64,000 nucleotides of DNA from Tetracentron sinense (GCA_015143295.1 CM026567.1:16014416-16078415), one strand, 5' to 3'. Shown: positions 22,401 through 33,463, counted from the first letter of the stretch. The notes: a model not told the origin generated them from the letters alone. Translations and numbers: made by a program.

Positions 22401-22905
22401 TTATGATTTAATAGGATCGGCTTTGGATATCAGTTTCACCGAATGCTCTAACATATGATGCCTTAGTTTCTTCAAGGCAAAGATGAGGGCCAGACATACT
22501 TTTTTTATCGGGCTGTATCTGCATTCTGCTCCAACTAGAGTCCTGCTTAGGTAGTACAGGGTATTTTCCTTTCCTTGATCATTATGCTGAGCAAGGAGAG
22601 CTCCGAGAGATCCCTCGAGCGCTGTGATATAGAGGATAAGTGGCTTTCCTTTGATGGGCTCCATAAGGACCAGTGGGTTTGTGAGATAAGTCTTGATGCT
22701 ATCCAAAGCATTTTGACAAGCTTCATCCCATTGAAACAGTATCCCCTTCTTCATTAAACAGGAAAACGGTTGGTATCTTCCAGCCAAATTGGAGATAAAT
22801 CTTCGGATATAAGCGAGTCGACCCTGAAGTCCTTTCAACTCACACAGATTTCTTAGAGGAGGCATCTCGCAAATGACCCTTATTTTGGTAGGGTCAATCT
22901 CAATT
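22401..22905 (-). pseudogene. Degenerate RNase H / connection of element I
   Basis: This continues from RT with the ELKGLQGRLAYIRRFI block, then a typical connection region and a Ty3-type RNase H. The expected catalytic acid near the start is not seen (YITALEGSLGALL). Loss of activity in this first RNase H is usual in Tat elements with a second copy. It ends at a stop at 22401 and is otherwise open. Confidence 0.78.
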
Positions 22906-22907
22906 CC

Positions 22908-23795
22908 TCAATGGCATACCACAAAGCCCAGGAATTTGCCAGATGCAACTCTGAACGCGCATTTGAGCAGGTTCATCTTGAGCTGATGCTGTCGTAGTCT
23001 GTCGAAGATTTCCCGAAGATCATCTAGATGATTGCTTCGCTGCCTTGTTTTGATAACCAGGTTATCGACATAACATTCGATCTTGTCATGGAGAATATCT
23101 CCAAATATGACAGTCATAGCCCTTTGATAAGTTGCTCCGGTATTTTTGAGGCCGAATGGCATGACTTTGTAGCAGAACACTCCCTTAGGGGTACGAAAGG
23201 CTGTAAGCTCTTCATCTTCCGGGGCCATCTTGATTTGATTGTAGCCGGAATATCCATCCATGAAGGATAAAGCTTCGAAGCCAATTGTGGCATCGACCAT
23301 TATTTTTGTGATGGGTAAAGGGAATTCATCTTTGAGGCAAGCTTCATTCAAATCCCGGAAATCTATACAAACCCGGATTTGCCCGTTCTTCTTTTTCACA
23401 GGAACCACGTTGGTAAGCCAAGTAGGGTATTGAACCTCTCTTATAAACCCGGCTTTGAGGAGTTTATCTACCTCAACATTGATTTGGGCGACCAGCTCTG
23501 GGCGAATTTGCCTTTGTGCCTGCTTGATCGGCCTGACATCTTCTTGAATTGTGAGATGATGAACTGCAATTTTTGGATCCAGGCCAGGCATTTCTGTGTA
23601 GTTCCAAGCGAAGACATCCTTGTACTCTTTTAGGAGATAAAGATATTCCTCTTTTTCTATTTGAGAGAGAGAGGCACTAATGAAGGTTGGCCTCAGATCT
23701 TGTTCTGAGCCGAGGTTAACTTCAAGAAGGTCATCAACAGTCGCTTGACCTCCTGCTTCAAATTCTGGAGCAGGACGGACTTCTGTTTCTTCTGG
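22908..23795 (-). pseudogene. Reverse transcriptase of element I
   Basis: Clear Tat/Ogre RT: MPGLDPKIAVH entry block, NGQIRVCIDFRDLN, SFMDGYSGYNQI, MPFGLKN. The catalytic box reads YVDN instead of YVDD (Asn codon complement at 23061-23063), a G-to-A type change that should abolish polymerisation. The frame differs from that of the upstream gag-protease. The frame is open from about 23795 down to 22908 without a stop, so the active-site change is the main lesion in this domain. Confidence 0.9.
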
Positions 23796-23801
23796 TGGTT
23801 C

Positions 23802-24916
23802 TTACATGATCATTTCCTCTCCTGAGGAGGAGTCTTCATCTATTGTAATAGTATTTACAGTCCAGACCAAGTCTTCATTTGATGGAGGATCAGAATTTTC
23901 TACTTCAGACTTTCCCAAATTAAAACCGACTTGCTCATAGGTAGCCAAAGTCCCAGGTGTTGGCATAATTTCATGCTCAGCTTGCTCTTCCACTTCAGTA
24001 TTAAACCCCTGCTTCTCAAGAATTTTCTTGATCACCAGATTAAATACAGGTCTCCTTTGATAAGGATTCATCTTTCTACCCTTTTTGTTGTTTCGGGGAT
24101 TGGCTTTGCCTGTTCGTCCTATAGAATGAAAAACGATGGGCTTTTCCCCTGTTTTCTGGACGGGATGATGACATTAGGAACGATTTCCATTGTTGGCCAT
24201 TTTGGCCATGCACTGAGACTGACTTTAGCCAGGCCATCAATCATATCTTGATGCGTTACCTCAACCCACAGGGATGCCTGTAGGGACTCCGTTTCTTCTG
24301 GAAGCCATTCCATGGAGGTTTCCTCTGATGTGGACTCCTCCTTGACTGTGACCATATTCACAGTCTGATCGTGACTTTTCCCAAATATGAAAACTGGGGG
24401 ATTGCACCCAATTCCTGGCGTATCCGTATCTACATAGTCACCAGTATCTAGGGCCTCATGTTGCTCTTTTCTGAGCATGTCTTCATAAGCCGGAATGATA
24501 GTTCCTTCGACTTGCTCTTCTTTTTCAGGATCAAACCCTTGTTTCTTGAGGAACCCGGTGATTTTTTCACCAAAGCTTATCTTTTTCCTGTAAGGATTAA
24601 GGGTCTTATTCTTTCCATTGGCCCATGAGGAGTTCATCCTGTCATATGTGCCTAGAGAATTGAAGAGCATCGATTTCTGTCCTCTTTTCCTGACCGGGAC
24701 AGTGAAACTGGAGGTAGTCTCGATCATTGTACAGTCCATTCTCCTCAAAGGAACTATATAATTCTCTTTCAGAGCTTCAAGGGGGTCAATTTCTTTAACC
24801 TCACAAGTCTGAGAGAGGTCGATTGATTTACCCTTCTCTAGATTCTGGGAAGATTCAACCAACGATAGGGTTGGTTCTCCTTCTTTTCTTTGAGATTTTG
24901 GGGTGTACTTGAACAC
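23802..24916 (-). pseudogene. Protease-RT linker of element I with internal duplication
   Basis: An acidic, low-complexity linker without known enzymatic motifs. Two halves are similar. One is at about 24680-24300 and the other at about 24125-23810. Each runs: a FNSLG/FHSIG start, basic Asn/Pro-rich residues, LKKQGFDPEKEEQ/LEKQGFNTEVEEQ, a Pro/Gly segment, then VN-T--E-S-EE. The first half is in the protease frame and the second is in the RT frame. In Ogre elements an intron lies in this interval. I see no convincing splice-site pair here. Confidence 0.6.
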
Positions 24917-24934
24917 CCTTTTCGGAGCCTCTAT

Positions 24935-25915
24935 TTAAACAGGTCTGTGATTGCTTTTCGGGCCACTCTCAACCTTTTCCCCTTTGGGCTTTTGCTGAAG
25001 GTTTCTTTGGGCACTCTTGACATAGAAACGCGCATCTGTATAATATGCCTCTGCATCATTGAATGGATTATCATCAGCATCGATTCTTGCTTGCCTATTC
25101 CCTTGAGGGTATTTAAGGCACTGATGATAAGTAGATGACACAAATAGATGGTTGTGCATCCATTGGCGTCCCAATAGGGCGTTGTATGATGTATCAACAT
25201 CAATTACCAGAAACATTGTAGTTTTAGCAATATCACCGAATCTGGTTTTGAGGTTGACCATGCCCATGGGCTTCTGCTAATTCTGATTAAAACCTTGGAT
25301 GATTAGACTGCTTTCATGAAGCCGGCCCATTTTTACACCAAGCTTGGACAACATTCTTCTTGGAAGGATGTTGACAGCTGAACCCCCATCTATCATCACT
25401 CTGGAGATATTAGTCTCATTAATCAGGCCTGAGATGAACAGTGGTAGATTATGCTGGAGAGTCTCAGCTCGCATGTCTTCATCATCAAAAGTGATCGTGA
25501 AGAGGCATGAAGCTCCTGTTTGAGGAGGCGGTGATGGCTGATTTGTGACCTCTTTAGAAAAGTCCTCTAGATTAGAGAGAGCATATATAAGAGACTTTCT
25601 CAATTCTGGAGACATCTTGAGAGCATCATATACGCTCAACAAGGAAGGAATTTTCTTCAGATGGGCCAAGATATCATACTTGACCCTTTCATTGCCGGTA
25701 GCTGTTTGGGCTTGGGCCGGCTGAGCTCTGGTCTGACTTTCATGTTGGACCGGAACAAACCTCGGTGGTAATTTCCTTCCCGACCGGAGGTTGAGTTGAT
25801 AAACTTTGGAAATTGTCTGGTCTATTGGTCCAGACGACTCTCCTTCCAAGAGTTGAATCATGTTCGTAGAACTGAAGTTCAGCTTTCTTTTCTTGCTTTG
25901 GAAAGACGACTGCAT
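24935..25915 (-). pseudogene. Aspartic protease of element I
   Basis: The retroviral-type protease centre, reading MIDGGSAVNILP, lies at about 25390-25355. DGG-SAVNIL is the usual form in Tat elements. It is followed by FLVIDVDTSYNALLGRQW and an HQCLKYPQG-type segment. One in-frame stop lies near 25275 and another ends the block near 24935, in the same frame as the second part of gag. It would cleave the Gag-Pol precursor. Confidence 0.85.
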
Positions 25916-26299
25916 TTTTCTTTCAGATTGCTTTGTTGGACTCTCAGATCGAGCTGAGATTTGTTCAAACGCCTGTGAGCTGTCAGTTGACCTTGAGTCT
26001 AGGACTGCTTCTTCTGTTGAAGGGTCACTGTCCAGACTGACTACAGCAGATGGATCTTAAATCTCAAGCTGAATTGAGATCTGCACCGGTCGTCGCATCT
26101 GACGATGGTTTGAGTTTAGAATTTTAGGCATACCTAGTATTTCTTGAGGATAGTCAGACCGTATTTGTTCATCTTCTGCCTCTCGCTCTCATCCGGATGA
26201 AAATCTTTCAGAAAGATCGAAAAGCCCTGTAGGGGCCCGTCCTGGTGTGATAGGTCTCCTTTCTGGGAGTTCAATATCTTCAGCTTGGTCTAGCCAATT

Positions 26300-27400
26300 C
26301 TAAAATGCCCGGTGTCTTTGTGGACTGCAGGCTACCATTTGTCTTGGTTCATTTAACCATGACTGGTCTTCATTTGGGACTACATTGATAACATAGCAGG
26401 AGAAGATATTCGACTCGTCTCCTGAATCCATTGACTGAAGGCTATCATAATCGCAGTCGGAGTAGAAGCCTGGCGGGATAAAATCCATCAAGGTAATTTC
26501 TGTTAATGGCTTTTGTTCTACAAGAGCGTCTTGGGCAGGGCCGTTTTTCTTGGCTTTTCTTACTCTTTCTTTCTTTTTCTTCTTTTCAGCCTTAGCTATG
26601 CGCTTCTCTTCTTTTCTTAGGGCTCGAGCTTGTTTTGAAGCCTGGGCTTGTTTTTTGGCATCGGCATTTTGAGTTAACTGCTTTTTCTTCTTGGTTCCTT
26701 TGCTTTCAAAGAGGATCCAGTCTTCTCCGTCTGACGGTTTATCGTTAGAAAGTTTGCCACTTGAAGATGCTTTACTTTCATCAACTGGCTCAGAAGCCAC
26801 CACCGTATTGGACGTGGCTGCCTGCTGGAGATCATCAATGACAATCTCTTTATTGTCTAAAAGCCGTTGAATAATGTCCTTGAGTACAAAGCAGTCACCT
26901 ATCTTGTGACTGATCATACGATGATAAGGACAGTATTTGGGATCATTTTTCATCCCAATCTCTTGAGGTCTCTGGCTTTCTGGGAGAGTGATGAGTTCAT
27001 TGGCAAGGAGATCTTTAAACAAATCTTCGACAATGTCTTCAGAGAATGAATATGTTTTATTCATTCTTTCTTCCATAGTGATCTTCTTTGGTGGTTCCTT
27101 TTTACCTTGCCATTGTGGCTTCCTAGATCCACCTTGAACTTGTTTGGTACCAACCTTAATTGGTCCTTTGCCATTGTTTGCTCGGCCATTTGATCTGCCA
27201 GTATTTGATGCTGGTGGCGCAGTCTTTTTGGCTTCAACTACTGCAACTGTTGAGGATTCAAGATGATCAGTGCCCCTGCCTCGCCTTCTCTTTCCTATAT
27301 GGATTTCTATATCATGTGTTTTTGTGCACAAATCTTCGAAACCCGTAAAGGTTTGAGCCATTAGGGTAGTTGAAAGGTCATGCTTGAAGTTGTTGAGACA
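26300..27400 (-). pseudogene. Gag, nucleocapsid half, of element I
   Basis: Entered by a one-base frame change near 27400 from the capsid frame. It starts with LMAQTFTGFEDLCTKTHDIE. A basic linker leads to a zinc-binding-like YCPYHRMISHKIGDC (about 26930-26885). A Lys-rich helix of KKKKKERVRKAKK type follows (about 26575-26535), then a Pro/Asp-rich tail. A stop at 26300 separates it from the protease in the same frame. The segment 25916-26299 continues that frame with stops and has no recognised domain. Confidence 0.8.
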
Positions 27401-28217
27401 TCCGAATGAGTTCCAACTGCGTGAACTTCTGAGGGCAGGAGAAGGTCAAAGCTCTCCATCGGGCAATGAACTCTGTTACTGTTTCATTGTCCCTCTGCCG
27501 GGTTTCAATCAATTCTGGAACACCTTCTCTTCTTTGGGTGTTGTAGAATTGTTTGCTGAATTCGGTCACCATTGTATTCCAATTAGGGATAGAAGCCTCA
27601 GGGAGGTTGGCATACCATGTGAAAGCGGCACCCTCTAGGGATTGTATGAAAAGCTGGAGGCAAAGAGCCCCATTTTTGGATGCCAATCCACATCTCGAGA
27701 GGAAATAAGACAAATGTTGCCTCGGATATCCAGTGCCGTCGAACATTTTGAATGTCAGTTGGACAAAGCCTGGTGGGAACGGAACCGCATCCATGATACC
27801 CGGATAAGGCTTCACGATCATCCGTACATCCTCTTCTCTTTCTTTGGCCTGCCGCATTTGATTGCGAACAGTCTCTTCAATTACAACCAAAAGAGACGGT
27901 GAGACCTCTCCTATGAGAGCTGTCTGATTCAGGACGAGACCTGTTTCGGGCACCCTTGGATGACTTGGAGGTATAGGGACTGTGCCTTGATTGCTACTAC
28001 CTCCTTGGTATGGGAAGTGAGGCCCAGGTGCCGATGCAGATTTGAGAGCTGACAATTGAGTAGCCAACTCTTGTATTTGAGACATCATGGCTATGATCTG
28101 ATCATCCTTATATTGGAGTTGAGCCTGTAAGGCTGCTGTTTGATCATTTGATGGTGGAGGTGCCGAAATCGAAGGGTCATTCCCCTGACTAGTATTCTCA
28201 TCTAGGTTCGTCATCAT
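27378..28217 (-). pseudogene. Gag, capsid half, of element I
   Basis: I place the start at ATG 28217; the frame itself is open from just after the ORF1 stop. It has an N-terminal coiled-coil-like stretch (LQAQLQYKDDQIIAMMSQIQ), a proline-rich segment, then the Retrotrans_gag (PF03732-like) capsid core. The core has FKMFDGTGYPRQHLSYF, FIQSLEGAAFTWYANLP and VPELIETRQRDNETVTEFI. It ends at a stop after the frame change at about 27400. It would build the particle shell in the cytoplasm. Confidence 0.85.
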
Positions 28218-28229
28218 GACCGCCACTGG

Positions 28230-29480
28230 TCATTCTGAAGCTGGTTCTGGTAACCGGAAAAGGTTTGGCAACTCTTCCTCTGTGAAATAGGCACTAGGCA
28301 TCCCATATAAAGGGTTTGGTGCACTGAAAACCTGTCGAGGTATTTCCTGCATTACTTCTGGCCTAATTGTTTGAGGAGCTGGCTCGTCAGAATCTTTGAT
28401 TGGAGAAGTTTCTTCCAGTTCCCTCGGAGAGGATATCAGGGTCGCTTCTTGTTCTGACCCTTTTTGGTATCCACTGACATCCAGTTTTGGAGCTGATTGA
28501 ACTTGGTCTTGGGCTTTGTCTTTGCCTCTGACCTGATTCTTACGGCTCCTTTTTCTTCTCGGGACCGCTGGACCCGAAGCAACTATTCCAACAGCTCGTG
28601 AGGACTCTGTCTCATCCAAAGCGGCTAGAATAGCAGCAGCTGAACTTTGAGAATCCTGCCTGACTGATAAATTCTGCTCAGGTGCTGTTCCAGTTCTTTG
28701 GAACACTGGGGTCGTATATTCTCCTGGAGCTGGGTTGAGTCTAGTGCCGATCATATTCACCGACACTCTTTCGTAACCATGATATGATGCCACGGTATCT
28801 GATCTCCCCCGGGTGAGGTGAACAGGTGCATAAGGATCAATCCTTCGTCTCTGGTGGACAAAGCGGATTTTATTTGAGGCGTCCGTCGACCTTTTTGACT
28901 TCTTGTTCCTGGACCTTCTTAGCCTTGACCGGTAATTATTTATCTTCTTTGGCAGAGCCGAAGGGTACTTCCTGTTTTTGAGTTGCAGAATTTCCTTAGG
29001 AGTTTTCTTCCTGGGCATCTCAAAAGCAGAAGTGCTTCTGTTTGGCACTTTAATTCTAGGGTCATATGGTGCTGTTGCTCTTCTTTCCGGTTCAGCACTT
29101 GCTCTGCCCCAGAATGGGTTCACATCCCTGGATGGATGCCACTGATGTTGATGACGGACCGATGCCATCATTGATGTGAAGGTTGCAAGGTTAGCTCTCC
29201 GAAAGGCGTTCGGACCCAGTCTGTACAACAAGTCTTTATCTGCCTGTTCTAAACTTGAAATGTTTCTTGCATTGACAGCTGGACGGTATTGATCACGACT
29301 GTTAATGCTCCTTGCATCATCATCGGATGATGAATCCGGCTCCGCAAATACCCTTCTTTTGTTGGCTGTATAGTACCAACTTCTCTCCTTCTTAGAAGGA
29401 GAAGTGCTCTCAGATGGCAAAGTGCCTATCCGTGGACCTTCCTTCCTTGTAAGGAATTTATGTCCGTGGACCATGTCCAT
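28230..29480 (-). CDS. ORF1 of element I, 416 aa, unknown function
   Basis: An open 416-codon frame from ATG 29480 to TGA 28230-28232, upstream of gag and in the same frame. An extra ORF1 before gag is characteristic of Ogre-like elements, and its function is unknown. The protein is hydrophilic. It has Ser/Asp clusters (SSSDDD near residue 50), a strongly basic middle (YRSRLRRSRNKKSKRS, about residues 182-197), a second basic patch (RRKRSRKNQVRGK, about 309-321) and an acidic/proline-rich end. That suggests nucleic-acid binding or nuclear targeting, but no known domain is visible. It is intact, unlike the rest of the sense genes. Confidence 0.7.
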   Translation of the reverse strand: MDMVHGHKFLTRKEGPRIGTLPSESTSPSKKERSWYYTANKRRVFAEPDSSSDDDARSINSRDQYRPAVNARNISSLEQADKDLLYRLGPNAFRRANLATFTSMMASVRHQHQWHPSRDVNPFWGRASAEPERRATAPYDPRIKVPNRSTSAFEMPRKKTPKEILQLKNRKYPSALPKKINNYRSRLRRSRNKKSKRSTDASNKIRFVHQRRRIDPYAPVHLTRGRSDTVASYHGYERVSVNMIGTRLNPAPGEYTTPVFQRTGTAPEQNLSVRQDSQSSAAAILAALDETESSRAVGIVASGPAVPRRKRSRKNQVRGKDKAQDQVQSAPKLDVSGYQKGSEQEATLISSPRELEETSPIKDSDEPAPQTIRPEVMQEIPRQVFSAPNPLYGMPSAYFTEEELPNLFRLPEPASE

Positions 29481-29587
29481 GGATTTTCTTGGACCTGCAC
29501 CTGTAAAGGGGGCATATTTCTATCCCTCGGATTGGCCTGGGCCTTTGCTCCGTGTGGTTGGGTATTTAGTCCATGGACCAGGCTTGG

Positions 29588-29805
29588 GCCTGTCCACGGA
29601 TAGTTTTGGATTTCTGTCCATGGACAATGCTGAAATTCTGTCCGTGGACAGAGCTGCTCTTCTGTCCATGGACGGAGCTGGCTTTCCGTCCGTGGACAGT
29701 TTTGAACTTCTGTCCGTGGGCATTCCTAAGATTCTGTCCATGGACAGTTATGGAATTTTGTCCGTGGACAGTTTGGCATTTATGTCCGTGGACAGCTGTT
29801 CATGG
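29588..29805. repeat. 24-bp GTCCRYGGAC array in leader of I
   Basis: Nine copies at exact 24-bp steps: 29592, 29616, 29640, 29664, 29688, 29712, 29736, 29760 and 29784. Each centres on the palindrome GTCCRTGGAC or a near variant. Because 24 is a multiple of three, all six frames over it tend to stay open, which produces false ORFs. Confidence 0.92.
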
Positions 29806-30239
29806 ACGATCTTTTGCTTCCCTCCGTGGGATATCCTGGACCTTGGTCCGTGGAGTCTGTTTGTGGACGTTTCTTGTTCACGGAAAAGTACCCTAAGGCA
29901 CCTTCCTCAGCTACTTTGTTATTTTTAAAGTTTTTTGAGGGATTGTTCATTAAGTCCTTGAGGCACTTGACCTTGTTCCTTCGCCCTGATGAAAATTGGG
30001 CAGCATCTTCCCCTCCTAGAAAATTTTTCAAAGGGGGAGCTCCGTCAGTCTGCTTGGATTGAGGGGGCTTATATCCAACTAGCCCTATGGTTGGCCCAGC
30101 AATTGAGGCCTTTCCACTATGGACTGTTGGGATTTGGGACGGCTTGTTAGGCCTGGCCTAGTGTTTGACATAGGTCTACCTTTTGGGCTGACCTGTCGTA
30201 GCATGGTTGAACCATCTTGGAGTTTGTGCACCCAGTTGG

Positions 30240-30560
30240 GTACACCCTCCGTGGTGAATTCTGATTAGGGAACACCCTGTCCGTGGGGCATCCAGTTGGA
30301 TACACCCAGTCTGTGGCGCATCCTGGGGGATGTCTTTGCTCTGTGGCACATCCTTTTGGGTGCAGCCTCTCCGTTGGACATCTTGGGGGATGCCCCTTGT
30401 CCACGGAGCATCCTTGGGGATTCTACTGCTCCGTGGTGCCTTCTTGGGGATGCACCCTGTCCGTGGTGTATCATTGAGGATACACCTGCTCCGTGGGGCA
30501 TGCTTGGGCATGCACCCTATCCATGGACCTGGCAGGGTCGACTTCTCCGTGGAGGAGCAG
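30240..30560. repeat. 30-bp hairpin array in leader of I
   Basis: About eleven imperfect 30-bp units with CTCCGTGG or GTCCGTGG and short inverted arms of GCATCC...GGATGC type. The period is a multiple of three, so the long frames here are artefacts. Confidence 0.85.
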
Positions 30561-30832
30561 CAAGACCCTCATTGAGGGTTCGGCCAGTAGACCGAGGCCA
30601 CATGATTGGGGCCACTGCCACATCAGTCCAAGTTTGGGGATGAGTCGTCGGGATTGGCATCGGAGGGACATAAACCCTCCTCTTGATGGTGAGCACGTAG
30701 GCCGGCCTGACGTAGACGGTCTCGATTATCCTGTACACCAATCGAAGAGAAGATAGGGAAATGATTACTCACTTTACTTTTTTTGGTTCTTTTATTTTTT
30801 TTTTAATTCTTCAAAGATGAGAGGAGAAGAAA

Positions 30833-30850
30833 GTCCCACCGGGCGTGCCA
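30833..30850 (-). other. Primer binding site of element I
   Basis: On the minus strand TGGCACGCCCGGTGGGAC starts seven bases inside the 5' LTR. I cannot assign the tRNA with confidence. Confidence 0.65.
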
Positions 30851-30857
30851 TTTAATT

Positions 30858-32592
30858 TGTGAGCGAAAAATTTCATTTTTCTTTGCTTTCAAATTTCCTC
30901 CATTGTTGTATGGAGTTTATTGTTTGTTGTGGGGGACTATCCTTCCAATCTAAGTAAACTCAGACTGTTAAATTACCTTCCATTTATTGGGGAAGAACCT
31001 CTTATTAAGATGAAGAATAAAAAGAAGAACAAGATTGAATATAGTATTTGTATTTATTCGATGGGGTTGCCCGATTCCCATGTAGGCGTTACATGGGAAG
31101 CAGAGAGTTTTTTTCTTCTTCTGGGTATTTCCCGTATTCCTTCGTGTATATTTCCTGTGTGTTTCTTGTGAAAAAAATCCCTTATTTTAGGAAAGTCAAG
31201 ATGGGCTCTCCTATTAGAGGATGTCAGCTCATGGGTCTCCCTTATCTGGGAGATTCCTCAAGTTCAAGAGAATCCTCTTCTTTTGAGGACTCTTGTACCA
31301 GGTTTCCTCCTTTTGGGGGGGAATCCCAGTACCTTTCGAAAAGGAGGATGGTAATCTCATCATTTCCTAGGATAAAGGACATAGTCCTAATCCTAAAATA
31401 ATCATGGGTGCCATATGGCATCCCATGAGATTTTAAAAGAGGGAATCCTTATCTTGGGATTCCCCACAGCCTGATAGAGAATCCTTTTTATTAAGGATTC
31501 TCTGGTCCCCATAACAATCAAATACTGACTGTCAGCTGGGACAGACTAACCTAGGCCAGTCCATAGACCAGGATCAACCACGAATCAAAAGGTGAGACCA
31601 TTGGTCTCAACCACGGAGTACAAGGTGAGACCATTGGTCTCAACCACGGACCACAGTCTTGCCCATGGTATAGATTAGGTCTAGGACATGATATTTGATC
31701 CGTGAGGGTTTTATCTTCATGGATTTAACACGTGTCAGCATTTTAGAGGCTGACACTAAATATGGATCCGTGGGAGTTTCATCATCACGGATGAACATGT
31801 GTCAGCCTCATGAAGGCTGACACTAAATATGGATCCGTGAGAGTTTTATCATCACGGATGAACACATGTCAGCCTCATGAAGGCTAACAGTAAATATGAT
31901 CCATGGGGGTCTTATCCTCACGGATGGACACGTGTCAGCATCTCAGAGGCTGGCACCAAAGTTGGATCCGTGAGGTTTTTGTCCTCACGGTTGGACACAT
32001 GTCAGTGTCTTGAAAATTGACACTAAATATGATCCATGTTGGATCCGTGAGGTTTTGTCCTCACGGATATGACACGTGTCAGCCTAATGAAGGCCAACAC
32101 TTAAGTTTGGATCCTTGAGGTTTTGATCCTCACAGATAAACACGTGTTAGCCTCGTGAAGGCTGACACCAAATATTGGATCTGTGAGATTTTGTTCTTCA
32201 CAGTTAAACACGTGTTAGCCTCATGAAGGCTAACACTAAATATTGGATCCGTGGGGTTTTGTTCCTCACGGATGAATATGTGTTAGCCTCTCGGAGGCCA
32301 ACACCAAAGTTGGATCCATAGGGTTCTGTCCTCACGGATGGTGTATGTATCAACCCTATTTGGGAGTTACCACTTAGGGTGGATCCGTGAGGTTTACCCT
32401 TACAGATCAACTCTGCTGTTGCTTAGCTGGGCAGCATGGTGCTAGCCATCAGCATTTAATGCTGATAGCTAAAGGTACTGCGCGTGCCACAGGCACCCGT
32501 GAACCTAAACCGTCTCTCCGAGAGGCTGAGATTGGGTGTGTGCCATTGCACACACTCCTGGGTGATAGACGGTGAAAATTTCACTGCCCACA
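30858..32592 (-). repeat. 5' LTR of element I (1735 bp)
   Basis: In plus coordinates it runs from TGTGAGCGAA to GCCCACA, followed by GGAGT. It carries the G-box/hairpin array at 31690-32400. Confidence 0.9.
31690..32400. promoter_or_regulatory. G-box plus hairpin array, 5' LTR of I
   Basis: Same 66-68 bp units as at 16930-17600. Some G-boxes are decayed (CACATG, CATGTG, ACGTGTTAG), and there is one extra unit near 32320-32385. Confidence 0.75.
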
Positions 32593-32597
32593 GGAGT

Positions 32598-33463
32598 CCC
32601 CTTAGTGGTTAATATCATATTCTTGGAAAAGGAAAGAAACCTTGATCTAGTATCTTGTCAGACCACTACTACACACATATCGCTTCACTTTTGAACTATT
32701 CACTAAATGTGACTAAGTGAATTGGCTATGCTTTAGCATTCGGTGAGATTTAGTTAGATGTGTATCCTCAGTCGGACTAACTAATCATATTCTTCATTGG
32801 ATTTTTAATTTTAAATTACTACTGCTTGGAATGCTTTGGATGTATGTTTGTGTGGCACATGATACCTTTTTAGCATTAGTATTATGTGTTTTCTTATTAG
32901 TTGGTATGGGCCTTTCTAGCACAGGTGCCCTAATTTTGGTGGTATCCTTGATCTTAGGGGGAGAAGATCAAGTTGAGTTATTGAGGGGGAGTTTGTGCTT
33001 TATACTTATATTTTGTTCCCCACTCTTTAGTCCCCGTATTGTCTGCATTTGATTGGGTGTAGTGTGATTGCCTTGATATTTCACGTGTTAAATTTGTATA
33101 TTCTTTGTGATATTGGCTTAATGATTACCTTTGGCAATTGTACCAAAAAGGGGGAGAATGTTGGGTATTATTTCTCAAGTTCAGTATATTCCTTGCTTTA
33201 CCTGGGTTACTTATTTTCATATTTCACACATGCTTCACTGGGTGTTTTGTTGATAAGCATGTGCAGGTGCACGGATGCAGCAGACAGATTTTACTTGACA
33301 AGAGCTTCAGTGTCTTCATTTAAGATAATTTGTCAATTGGTGTCATGTAATAGTGTTGGAGTCATGTAATGTCCTAATTCATCATTTTGATATGTTTGAG
33401 TGAGTTTGTGTTAAGTCATGTACTTCAGTTTGGTTTTGCCACGGAATTGCCAAAAGAGGAGAT
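32598..33463 (+). other. 3' internal region of element B with repeated polypurine tracts
   Basis: Three AGGGGGAG-type tracts lie at about 32956, 32984 and 33151 (AAAAAGGGGGAGAATGTTGG). The expected final tract directly before the LTR is decayed (AAAAGAGGAGAT). Multiple tracts of this form are a Sirevirus trait. No ORF of note. Confidence 0.7.

Larger units (their letters stand above)
15935..32592 (-). mobile_element. Tat/Ogre-like Ty3/gypsy element I (16.7 kb)
   Basis: Minus-strand element with LTRs at 30858-32592 (5') and 15935-17783 (3') and the perfect duplication GGAGT at 15930-15934 and 32593-32597. In its own order it has a repeat-rich leader, ORF1, gag, protease, a long linker, RT, a degenerate RNase H, a second RNase H and integrase, then an antisense gene before the 3' LTR. 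The extra ORF1 and the double RNase H are hallmarks of the Tat/Ogre lineage. Frameshifts, stops and an RT active-site change (YVDN) make it non-autonomous now. Confidence 0.92.

Noticed and set aside
29404-30511. Several open frames of 75-175 codons on both strands
   Set aside because: They overlap the 24-bp and 30-bp arrays (8 and 10 codons). Their peptides are simple repeats, and they oppose the element's genes.
30833-30850. tRNA-like sequence
   Set aside because: Only an 18-base match to a tRNA 3' end next to an LTR; a primer binding site, not a tRNA gene.
32831-33369. Short plus-strand frames with hydrophobic peptides, possible env-like gene
   Set aside because: T-rich DNA around the polypurine tracts of element B gives leucine/phenylalanine-rich frames. 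None is longer than about 106 codons, and no signal or fusion-type motif is visible.
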